Source of the DNA: JBGSKV01 sp041740975
Lineage (GTDB): Bacteria > Bdellovibrionota_B > Oligoflexia > Oligoflexales > JALZUQ01
Reading direction: 5' to 3'
DNA: 64,000 bases
Assembly: GCA_041740975.1 (NCBI GenBank)
Contig: JBGSKV010000110.1
Coordinates: 1-64,000 of the forward strand
Program-made: the position numbers and the translations under genes
Shown here: positions 35,271-42,650 of the stretch, piece by piece
How the letters are laid out: every line of letters begins with the position of its first letter
Numbering within the stretch: position 1 is the stretch's first letter
The notes under the pieces: model-generated
Databases searched by the model: none
Told to the model about the DNA's origin: nothing
The model's input: only the letters and a program-made list of their open reading frames with translations

Positions 35271-36236
35271 TTAGCGGACGCAGCGAAAACCGAGATTGGA
35301 TGAGGTGCTATCGGGCGTTCCTTTACCTCTAGAACCCACAAGGTAGCGCACGCAATACTGATCGCTGCATAAAAAAGACCCACCGCGTTGCACGCGTTTT
35401 TGAGAGCCAGGTTCACTCGGATCGATGCTATCGGCTGGGCCGGCTGGATCGAGTGTGACTTTTGCAGTCGCGCGTTTTGCGTAAGTATCGGGACGGTACC
35501 AATCCTTCGTCCACTGCCAGACGTTTCCGCCCATATCATGCAAGCCATAGCCGTTTTTCGGAAAGGCATCGACAGGCGATAGAGTTTCGAATCCGTCTTC
35601 TTTGGCATTTTTTTTCGGAAATTTTCCTTGCCAGATATTGGCCATCCATTTTCCGCCGGGCTTCAGCTCATCACCCCAAGAGAATTTCTTGCGGGCCATG
35701 CCGCCGCGAGCGGCAAACTCAAACTGCGCCTCTGTCGGCAAATCTTTTTGCGCCCACTTGCAGTAAGCGAGTGCGTCTTCGTAAGCAACATGCACAACAG
35801 GATAATTTGGTAGGGCCACGGACGAGTCTTTGGATTTCGGGCCTTCAATATGGCGCCAACTGGCACCATCGACGAATGTCCACCAAGCATATGGATTGGT
35901 GAGGCCGACGTTTTGCGGCGTAAAAACAGCGGACCCAGCTCTTAGTTTTTCTTTGGGAACACCAGGGTAGTCTTTGGCGAGTGGAGTTTTTTCGGCAGTG
36001 GTTTTGTATTTGGTGGCGGCCACAAATTTGGCGAATGCAGAGTTTGTAACGGGAGTTTGGTCTATCCAAAAACTTTTGAGCCGAACTTTATGTACGGGTT
36101 TAGCATCGTCCATCGGACACTCTTCGCCGCAACCCATTTCGAATTCACCGGCAGGGACTTGGATCATGCCCGGGTGGGAAGAAGCAAAAGCAGGGAGGGA
36201 AACAAAGAGAATCGAAGATACCAAAAATAAACGCAT
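35271..36236 (-). CDS. Formylglycine-generating enzyme (SUMF1-type) with signal peptide
   Basis: The 321-residue protein has a Sec signal ('FLVSSILFVSLPAFASS') and the whole FGE-sulfatase domain: 'MIQVPAGEFEMGCG', 'QTPVTNSAFAKFV', 'LPTEAQFEFAARGG', 'GLHDMGGNVWQWTKDWY' and 'RVQRGGSFLCSDQYCVRYL'. Cys290 and Cys295, five residues apart, match the Cys336/Cys341 pair of human SUMF1, and 'TPDSTSSNLGFRC' follows. It oxidises the CxPxR Cys of sulfatases using O2. The signal peptide implies it acts in the periplasm, unlike most bacterial FGEs, which are cytosolic. It is encoded directly upstream of the sulfatase. Confidence 0.92.
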   Translation of the reverse strand: MRLFLVSSILFVSLPAFASSHPGMIQVPAGEFEMGCGEECPMDDAKPVHKVRLKSFWIDQTPVTNSAFAKFVAATKYKTTAEKTPLAKDYPGVPKEKLRAGSAVFTPQNVGLTNPYAWWTFVDGASWRHIEGPKSKDSSVALPNYPVVHVAYEDALAYCKWAQKDLPTEAQFEFAARGGMARKKFSWGDELKPGGKWMANIWQGKFPKKNAKEDGFETLSPVDAFPKNGYGLHDMGGNVWQWTKDWYRPDTYAKRATAKVTLDPAGPADSIDPSEPGSQKRVQRGGSFLCSDQYCVRYLVGSRGKGTPDSTSSNLGFRCVR

Positions 36237-36257
36237 ACGAAAGTTCCTTGATTACAT

Positions 36258-37526
36258 TTATGGACGAGCATCCAAAGTTACAAAAATATCGAGGCCATCT
36301 TTTTTGAGGTGGACGGTTCCGGTTTTCATGCCGGGGTGAACGGTCATTTCCTTTAGGACAACACTTGAGTAAGGTTGTTTTTGCGAGAAATTTGCCAGCA
36401 AGTTGGCGATATGAAAATCAATGGGATGGGAATCTTTGAGGAGGTCACTTAACCGAGTTTTGTTTCCGCTGAGGCCATATTTCTTGCGGTCTGCTTCATC
36501 AAAGTAAATGTACTTTGCATCTAGGCGAATATGCAAAGGTGGAGGTGGCGGAATCTCGTAGTCGTAATCCAAACCAAACGGGTACGAATTAATCGTCGCC
36601 CAACTCGTTATAAAATCTTCCAGTTGATAGGCGATGGAAGAGGGGCGAAGGCCGAACCAACGAATGTTTCCGTTTGATGAACTAATCGGAAGGCCAAGGG
36701 TTTCAAGACCAGGTGCCATCAAAACTTCTGTCAAAATATCTTGATAACCGGGGTGATGCCCCGGAAGTTCAAGATCTTCTTCATACAATAGACTGACATC
36801 TGAGAAACCAGCGATGGCCACATCGTCAAATCTAGAAGACGACTTCACATCTTCTAAAAATTGTCCGACGAACGGATCGTCGGCGCTCAGAATAGGTACC
36901 AAAGCGAGTTCATAGTCGGAACGTTCGCCGTAGATTTTATTGATAAGTTCAGGAGTTCGTCGAACTGGTTTTAGCTGCGACCACTTCAAACTCGCCAGAC
37001 GCTGCACGAAAGGCTCGAAAAAATCTGCAAACTCCGACCAACCCCTGGCGTTGTAATCCAAATGCTCGCGAAGTCGCATTTCATGCGAAGCGTCGCGAAG
37101 GTCCTGCATTGCTTCTTCCGCTGTGTCCATATCCATTTCTTCGATGGCATCAAACATACGTTTGGTCGCATCCGTTGATTTTTTCGCCGAGTCAATGACA
37201 TCAGGAAGATTGCCGTAGGCTTCTTCACGGTCTCTAGCGACTTCGTCGCTAAAAGTTTCTCGGAGCGTATCGATCTCTTGCAAAAACTGAATGTCGGGAT
37301 TGGATTTGCCGGTCACTAGAAAGTCGGCGGCATTTTCGGCGAGGTGAATGATCTGGGCCTCATGCTTCACAAAATAATTTCTCGCCGATCCGGTGCTTTC
37401 TTGCGTACCGTTTAAAGTTGAAGTGAATACGTCACGGCAGTTATAGGCGAAAGCGGACGTAGAGATGTTCGAGAGTAGTATGAAAGAAAAAAGGATGAGT
37501 TTTGAGTGGGTCATGCGTTTAGTCAT
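36258..37526 (-). CDS. Secreted protein of unknown function, first gene of the sulfatase unit
   Basis: The 422-residue protein has a signal peptide ('LILFSFILLSNISTSAFAYN'). It has no recognised domain, with a helical middle part ('MFDAIEEMDMDTAEEAMQDL') and a proline-rich 'EIPPPPPLHIRL' near residue 330. A start four codons later (37514) is possible; no ribosome site is clear at either. The gene ends 21 bp before the FGE gene on the same strand, so it should be co-transcribed with FGE and sulfatase. Its place suggests a periplasmic accessory or target, but the sequence itself shows no function. Confidence 0.7.
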   Translation of the reverse strand: MTKRMTHSKLILFSFILLSNISTSAFAYNCRDVFTSTLNGTQESTGSARNYFVKHEAQIIHLAENAADFLVTGKSNPDIQFLQEIDTLRETFSDEVARDREEAYGNLPDVIDSAKKSTDATKRMFDAIEEMDMDTAEEAMQDLRDASHEMRLREHLDYNARGWSEFADFFEPFVQRLASLKWSQLKPVRRTPELINKIYGERSDYELALVPILSADDPFVGQFLEDVKSSSRFDDVAIAGFSDVSLLYEEDLELPGHHPGYQDILTEVLMAPGLETLGLPISSSNGNIRWFGLRPSSIAYQLEDFITSWATINSYPFGLDYDYEIPPPPPLHIRLDAKYIYFDEADRKKYGLSGNKTRLSDLLKDSHPIDFHIANLLANFSQKQPYSSVVLKEMTVHPGMKTGTVHLKKDGLDIFVTLDARP

Positions 37527-37685
37527 TTATAGAAAGTAGTTTTGTCATGAGACCGGAAATAGAACTTTCCGAATTGGCGCGACATTAGCGGAATGATCAA
37601 TAAAGAACCAGCCGAAAAAGCAAAGCTTAATCGGCTGAATTTGTTAGTGATTTTAAGTGGATACGGTAGGGTCGAGTGACGCTTC

Positions 37686-37991
37686 TTAGAAAAGTCGCTT
37701 CAATGCTCCTAGAAAGCCCTTCGGTTCTTTGCTTTCCATAAGGATTTCTAGCTCGCCATTATCAAAGTAAATCCCATTGCACTGCGTGCATTTGTCGAGA
37801 TTGATACCGGCAAAATCGATTTCTTTCATATCATCACCGCACTTTGGACACTTCATCCAGTGGGCATGCTGCTTCGGAGCTTTCGCTGCCGCGGCAAGCT
37901 CTTGGCGTTTCTTTTCGATAAGCTCTTGGTTGAGCTTATAGAAATACTCTTCTTCTTTACTGTAACCGTCTCTATTTAAAACATCGCGCAT
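37686..37991 (-). CDS. TFIIB-type zinc-ribbon protein
   Basis: The 101-residue protein has a helical charged N-terminus and a zinc ribbon 'MKCPKCGDDMKEIDFAGINL' plus 'DKCTQCNGIYFDNGELEIL', i.e. two CxxC pairs of the zf-TFIIB (PF13453) family. Such proteins are usually cytoplasmic; their role is unknown. GGAGG lies just before the ATG at 37991. It is a single gene between the sulfatase unit and ssrA, which lies on the other strand. Confidence 0.85.
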   Translation of the reverse strand: MRDVLNRDGYSKEEEYFYKLNQELIEKKRQELAAAAKAPKQHAHWMKCPKCGDDMKEIDFAGINLDKCTQCNGIYFDNGELEILMESKEPKGFLGALKRLF

Positions 37992-38132
37992 GGTATCGCC
38001 TCCGTTAAGTTTCTTGTGGGGAGTCTACCTCGGTGGGGAGCGGGCTTCAAGCTAGCTGACTTTAAGGGAGAATTAACGGGCATATTTTCGTACCAACTGC
38101 GCAGCCCCTATGCTACTTTCCTTCTCTGTCTC

Positions 38133-38159
38133 TTGCTTCCATCAAACGAAGCATTAGAT
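38133..38159 (+). promoter_or_regulatory. Tentative promoter of ssrA
   Basis: TTGCTT (38133-38138) and TTAGAT (38154-38159) lie upstream of the tmRNA 5' end at 38170, with the -10 ending 10 nt before it. The 15-bp spacer is short, so this is tentative. Confidence 0.3.
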
Positions 38160-38169
38160 TGGAATCCAT

Positions 38170-38521
38170 GGGGGTGTACTGGCTTCGACAGGCACGAACG
38201 ATGGAACTGGGAGCATGTCCGGGGTGGGAACGTAACCCGGTTATAAAAACGGGCCAACGCTTATTCGGCAACGAACTAGCACTCGCAGCCTAAGTTAGGC
38301 TGCCGTCGACCTAGAGGGGGCTACGACTTCTTGGAAGGCGCAATTTCTGTGGCTCATCGCTAAATTTTTCCGTTTGTAGAATCTAGCGAAAAAACAATCA
38401 AGCTACGGGTCGGAGAGTTTGTTCGCGGACGCTTCGATCAATAAGATAAATCACGTAACTAAGCATGTAGCGCCTTCTTCTTTCGCGTGTTTGGACGTGG
38501 GTTCAATTCCCACCACCTCCA
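38170..38521 (+). ncRNA. ssrA: tmRNA (trans-translation RNA)
   Basis: The 5' end GGGGGTG pairs with 3' CACCTCC, with the G3-U identity wobble required for alanylation, and 'TACTGGCTTCGACA' is the conserved 5' block. The T-arm GTGGG-TTCAATT-CCCAC precedes the discriminator A at 38521; CCA is not encoded. The reading frame ending at TAA (38291-38293) encodes GGC-AAC-GAA-CTA-GCA-CTC-GCA-GCC, tag GNELALAA, if it resumes at GGC 38267. The LAA end is the ClpXP signal. The stem-loop CGCAGCCTAAGTTAGGCTGC follows the tag. It frees stalled ribosomes with SmpB (gene not in this window). Length 352 nt is typical of a one-piece tmRNA. Confidence 0.96.
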
Positions 38522-38733
38522 CTCCACTCGGTTCTTTTTCCGCGATGCGGCGTTGGACTTCGACAATCCGCTCAGTCATGGACCAGAATGTCCACTCCTT
38601 CGCGGATTTCTCGTCCGCCTTGCCTCGCAAAAAAATAACCTTCGTGGCGAGACTGTGGTGGGAGTGTAGGGAGAACAACCTCCAATCCGCCGGACAGATT
38701 TTTTTTATCTACTTAGGACTAGGAATTTTTTTG

Positions 38734-39429
38734 CTATTTCTTTTTGAGAGATTGTAATTCTTTTTCAAGAGCCTCAATTTTTTTTTGTTGAGCTTGGACC
38801 GTAGCGACAACTGCAGAAATATAAGCATATAGGTTCACTCGCTGGCCATTCATGACCATAACACTGTCAGGATTATCGTTGATGATAAATCCAAGTTGCT
38901 GACCTGTTAGACCATCACCTTGGCCGGGTTTGTACTCATACGTCGCTAACTTCACATTTAAAATTTCACTGGCAAGTTTATTCTTTTTATCAGTTGAAAG
39001 GTAAGAAATCTCAGTTTTCGTTTCCGCTCGCGAAACAGGGCATCCGGCCATGTCGGAAGATGGTTTTTCTTTTAAACATAGCAAGTATAGAAAACTTTTG
39101 GCTGCTGAACCGTCCTTACATTTTACGGCCGCCTTATCAATACATTTGAGCCCATCTTCATCGCAAGGGTTATTCAAACTTAAGCCAAGCTCCGAACATT
39201 TTTTAGTTCCATGGGAATCTTCCCAATTTAAAATCTCACCATCCTGGCAGGTGCGCTCCATTGGATCACCTCTACCGCATGCTGGGTGATACATTGCTAA
39301 TTTTTTCGTTGGGACAACCAGTTGGTCGGCAATACTTCCGTCTTTCAGGCTGTCGGCGCCGCTTGATTTCTTTTTGGATGCGTCACTACAAGCAACAACA
39401 GCCAAAATAATGAAGATATATTTAAACAT
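38734..39429 (-). CDS. Cys-rich lipoprotein with S74-chaperone-like C-terminus
   Basis: The 231-residue protein has a lipoprotein signal ('FKYIFIILAVVAC') with GGAGG 7 nt before the ATG at 39429. The mature N-half has at least nine cysteines. The last 90 residues ('VKLATYEYKPGQGDGLTG', 'QQLGFIINDNPDSV', then the helix 'AQQKKIEALEKELQSL') resemble the intramolecular chaperone (peptidase S74) domain of phage tail fibres. The Ser-Asp-x-Arg-Leu-Lys cleavage motif is not evident, so self-processing is doubtful. It is probably surface exposed; Bdellovibrio-like bacteria carry many fibre-like proteins of this kind. It stands alone. Confidence 0.75.
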   Translation of the reverse strand: MFKYIFIILAVVACSDASKKKSSGADSLKDGSIADQLVVPTKKLAMYHPACGRGDPMERTCQDGEILNWEDSHGTKKCSELGLSLNNPCDEDGLKCIDKAAVKCKDGSAAKSFLYLLCLKEKPSSDMAGCPVSRAETKTEISYLSTDKKNKLASEILNVKLATYEYKPGQGDGLTGQQLGFIINDNPDSVMVMNGQRVNLYAYISAVVATVQAQQKKIEALEKELQSLKKK

Positions 39430-39655
39430 TTGTAGCCTCCGGTTTGAGCTGTTTATCGGAAGGTTAATGCCTTTCCTGAGGAATACCTGATAAATGTCGT
39501 ATTCATGTGTATTCTTGGAAGACGTCTCAATGCATCGCCTAGGCCTTAACTAATGGTATTAATTATGTTGGTGGTAAGAATACATCGGAATACGCGTATA
39601 CGCTCGATACTTCTTGGGACCGAGCGTCGAGCCTCAGTCTTGCACGAAAATCGGG

Positions 39656-40837
39656 TCATGCGAACCAGTGAGCGGGAGGACTCCTTCCGTTGCTCGCCAG
39701 CCTTTTTGGCTCAATCTGAGTCAAAAGCCACTTAGCTGCCTCAGGCAGGTTGGCAACGGTTTCTTGGGATATGGGCCAGCTTGGACCGAAGAAATTAGAA
39801 TCTACCTTGTATTTTAGTTTTTGAATGTGCACTTGGTCCCTAAGTTGCTTGGACAAAACCGTAAGCTCCCATGGATAACCCTTCTCATGCATGATTTCAA
39901 AAAGCAGTAACTCGGCGGATTTTGCCAGAGTTGGGTTTTGGTCTTTTATCGCATCAATGCCATTGAGAAGTTTGGCAGCTAAACCAGTACGCTTCTCCAC
40001 TGGTCCATATAAAAGATTCTTAAAATCCCCATTATGAACATAGTCCAGAATGATATTATGTTTTCCTGTGAGCGCATTAAATGTCGATGACGGTGTGTCA
40101 GGGTCCATCATTCGGTAAGCGTCCGGCACATTGACGCCAAGAAAGATTAAATCTTCTCTGATCATAAACCTTATATGATCCACGTCATGGTAAAAATACT
40201 CAGCTGGTGAAAGCAAGTTGCCATCCGCATAAAATGGGCTTTTCACTAGCCCCAGTGCAAACAGGGGCGTGCCACGCGTTCTCAAGAAGAAACCTGCACT
40301 CAAAGGCGAAAAAGACGGAAAGACAATGACTGCGGGAGCTAAGCGTAATAGGTGAGCGAATTCTTCCCTAACCTTCGGAACAAAGTTGCTGACGAGTTCT
40401 GGGTGCATGGACCGAGTGATGGAATCAATGATTTCGATAAAGTCCGCCGTAACTTCTAAGGCGTTACGGTAAGGAACGCCGTTGCTGATGACGTCTTGCG
40501 ATTTTGCCAGAGCTTGGCTTATCCGGAGTCGCATATTGGGCGAACTCGCTTCCATTGATGTGAGGTCGGTAGCGATGAATTCCATCGTTGGCAAAATTTC
40601 GGGCAAGCTAAAAGTAGCTTTTCCCGATCGCAGTTCTTGATGAGCACGCTGAATAATTCTGGTGTAAGTGCCTGCGGGATCTTTGCGAAACGCCGCTGGA
40701 AAGGATTCTTTGGGCCGGATGAGAGGCTCGGACGCTGCCTTGAGTTTCGTGCAATCCGAAGCATTGGCGACAGTGCCAGTTGAGAAAAAAACTGTTACCA
40801 AAGCTAGGAGAATTTTTAATGGAGATTGAATATGCAT
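39656..40837 (-). CDS. Secreted protein of unknown function
   Basis: From the ATG at 40837 the protein is 393 residues with a signal peptide ('ILLALVTVFFSTGTVANAS'); a GTG nine codons upstream is less likely. It is alpha-rich, with 'FYHDVDHIRFMI' near the middle, which has metal-ligand-like residues, and a very hydrophobic 'LLRLAPAVIVFPSFSPLSAGFFL'. No family is recognised. The plus-strand membrane-protein gene diverges from it about 90 bp away. Function is not predicted. Confidence 0.7.
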   Translation of the reverse strand: MHIQSPLKILLALVTVFFSTGTVANASDCTKLKAASEPLIRPKESFPAAFRKDPAGTYTRIIQRAHQELRSGKATFSLPEILPTMEFIATDLTSMEASSPNMRLRISQALAKSQDVISNGVPYRNALEVTADFIEIIDSITRSMHPELVSNFVPKVREEFAHLLRLAPAVIVFPSFSPLSAGFFLRTRGTPLFALGLVKSPFYADGNLLSPAEYFYHDVDHIRFMIREDLIFLGVNVPDAYRMMDPDTPSSTFNALTGKHNIILDYVHNGDFKNLLYGPVEKRTGLAAKLLNGIDAIKDQNPTLAKSAELLLFEIMHEKGYPWELTVLSKQLRDQVHIQKLKYKVDSNFFGPSWPISQETVANLPEAAKWLLTQIEPKRLASNGRSPPAHWFA

Positions 40838-40928
40838 GTCTCCATTGTACCATACAGGTGGCACTCGGGATGATCATCCTTGTAGTCTGGAGTTACGAAG
40901 ATTCACCGTATGAAGTACGATAGAAAGA

Positions 40929-41318
40929 ATGAAGATTCACCGAACAAACATATTTCTTATCGATGGCATCGGCGCGGTCATCAGTGCCATTCTTCTGGGA
41001 GTAGTGCTGCCAGCTTTTCAGGTCTGGATAGGTATGCCCATCCATATTCTCTATCTTTTGGCGACGATGGCCTTGATCTTTGCAGCATACTCGCTGAGTT
41101 GTTTTTATATCATGAAGCCAGTTCGCTTGGGATGGTTGAAAGCGATTCTATTTGCAAACGTATTTTATTGTGTTGTGACCGGAGTAGCTGTTATTTATTT
41201 TTTCGACAGTCTTACGGGTCTTGGATTGACTTATTTTTTATTAGAGTTGGCCATCATTTTGAGTTTAGTGATTTTTGAAAGAAAGTTACTGATTCAGGCG
41301 AAGATGGACGTAGGCTAA
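40929..41318 (+). CDS. Small four-helix membrane protein
   Basis: The 129-residue protein is almost entirely hydrophobic, with four membrane helices (for example 'GIGAVISAILLGVVLPAF' and 'ILYLLATMALIFAAYSL') and a charged end 'FERKLLIQAKMDVG'. The ribosome site is weak (AGAAAGA). It has no recognised family. It converges with the YdeI-like gene with 7 bp between stops. Confidence 0.7.
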   Translation: MKIHRTNIFLIDGIGAVISAILLGVVLPAFQVWIGMPIHILYLLATMALIFAAYSLSCFYIMKPVRLGWLKAILFANVFYCVVTGVAVIYFFDSLTGLGLTYFLLELAIILSLVIFERKLLIQAKMDVG

Positions 41319-41325
41319 GGTCAAC

Positions 41326-41676
41326 TCAGCCATCCCACCGACCATCCGCTTTGGCTCGCTTAACTTCTTCCAAACCAGCAGGCATCATTTCACCTGCCTT
41401 TTTCAGGCGCTTCACATTTGCGATATTGATTTTTGACCAATTACTTTTGGCTCTTCGCGGAGTAAATCGGTTCATATATCTTGTATCGTCAATTTTTTTA
41501 CGGATCCCGTCAATCCATCCAAAGCAAAGAGCTTGATCAACCGCCTCTGGATAGGATACGGAAGTTTTGCCGGAGCTCTTTCTATAAAATCCGATCCATA
41601 TCTCGTCAGCAGTATTGTGTTTAGCAGCAAGCCAATTTCTTAGTTCGGACTGCGACTTAAAGAATTTTGGCTTCAT
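41326..41676 (-). CDS. YdeI/OmpD-associated family protein, C-terminally short
   Basis: The 116-residue protein matches the N-terminal half of YdeI-type proteins: 'KSQSELRNWLAAKH', 'EIWIGFYRKSSGK', 'YPEAVDQALCFGWIDG', 'RYMNRFTPRRAKSNWSKIN' and 'DGRWDG'. Typical relatives run on for about 70 more residues after 'DGRWD', so the C-terminal part is missing here and a stop codon follows directly. No clear continuation in another frame is seen. It may be a natural short form or a decaying gene. It lies tail to tail with the membrane-protein gene. Confidence 0.75.
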   Translation of the reverse strand: MKPKFFKSQSELRNWLAAKHNTADEIWIGFYRKSSGKTSVSYPEAVDQALCFGWIDGIRKKIDDTRYMNRFTPRRAKSNWSKINIANVKRLKKAGEMMPAGLEEVKRAKADGRWDG

Positions 41677-41800
41677 ATCGTGCTTTCGATAATTTGGCGC
41701 ATAGCGGTAAGAGTTTCGTATTTTGTTTTATCTCATGAGCGGATTTTGGTAAAGTAGAGAATTCGTTTACTATCTATGCAAAAAATTGGGAGCCACTGAA

Positions 41801-42283
41801 ATGCAATCTCCAAAAAACACAATCTGCCTCATGCTCGACAAAGGCGCGGAGCAAGCCGCGAAGTTTTACGCCGAAACATTTCCCAATAGTTCAGTAGGTC
41901 GCATTCACCGAGCTCCCAGTGACTATCCATCCGGGAAGGAAGGCGATGTACTCGTAGTCGAGTTTACGGTAATGGGAATCCCTTGCGCCGGTGTTAATGG
42001 CGGATCGCATTTTACGCATAGCGAAGCGTTTTCCTTTCAAGTTGCGACTGACGATCAGAAAGAAACCGACAAATACTGGAACGCCATCGTCGAAAACGGC
42101 GGCGAAGAAAGCATGTGTGGCTGGTGTAGGGACCGTTGGGGCGTAAACTGGCAAATCACTCCGCGGACTCTCACAGAAGCGATGGCCAAAGGTGGAGAAG
42201 AAGCCAAGCGCGCATTCGAAGCTATGATGTCCATGAAAAAAATCGACGTGGCTGCCATCGATGCGGCGCGGCGCGGAAAGTAG
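41801..42283 (+). CDS. PhnB/VOC-superfamily protein
   Basis: From the ATG at 41801 (GGAG 9 nt upstream) the protein is 160 residues. 'NTICLMLDKGAEQAAKFYAETFP', 'EFTVMGIPCAGVNGG' and 'WCRDRWGVNWQITPRTL' are typical of the 3-demethylubiquinone-methyltransferase-like VOC (PhnB) family. These are often misnamed methyltransferases; most are of unknown activity. A TTG start at 41786 gives only five more residues and is less likely. It is a single gene. Confidence 0.88.
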   Translation: MQSPKNTICLMLDKGAEQAAKFYAETFPNSSVGRIHRAPSDYPSGKEGDVLVVEFTVMGIPCAGVNGGSHFTHSEAFSFQVATDDQKETDKYWNAIVENGGEESMCGWCRDRWGVNWQITPRTLTEAMAKGGEEAKRAFEAMMSMKKIDVAAIDAARRGK

Positions 42284-42355
42284 TGCCTTAGGATTTAAAT
42301 TCATAGGGGCAAAAACTATTTTCCCCTTTGGATTTGTTTTTATTTTATTTACTTA

Positions 42356-42526
42356 ATGAGTGATTCCAGCAAACCACTCAAAGTCAATTATGAACAATTG
42401 AGCATCGACGGATTTCGGGCTTGGGGCAGACCAATTCATCCAGCCTATGTGAAGTTCTTGCCTGTATTCGGTTACAGTGGGATGTCAAAATCCCTCTTAT
42501 CGTATTCTTACGAAAGATGTGAGTGA
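42356..42526 (+). other. Possible small ORF in an otherwise gene-free stretch (42284-42650)
   Basis: An ATG-initiated reading frame of 56 codons ('MSDSSKPLKVNYEQLSIDGF' start) lies in the gap between the PhnB-like gene and the adhesin. It has no ribosome site or recognised homology and may be a remnant or chance. Nothing else convincing is seen in this 367-bp stretch apart from an AT-rich part before 42651 that may hold the adhesin promoter. Confidence 0.2.
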
Positions 42527-42650
42527 AAGAATCGTGGCCCCATTGCGCCGACAGTCCCTAACCAGCTACAATATTTTATTCATAATATTTTAAGTGATTA
42601 GTTTTCTTCGAGTTCTTAAACGCACTGTTGCCATTCCTTGAGAGGGTCCC

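Noticed and set aside
37609..37636. Hairpin CAGCCGA/TCGGCTG as a terminator
   Set aside because: Only 7 bp with a long loop and no T-run; too weak to call.
41786..42283. Annotation of the PhnB-like gene as a ubiquinone methyltransferase
   Set aside because: The family name is historical; the VOC fold has no methyltransferase motifs.
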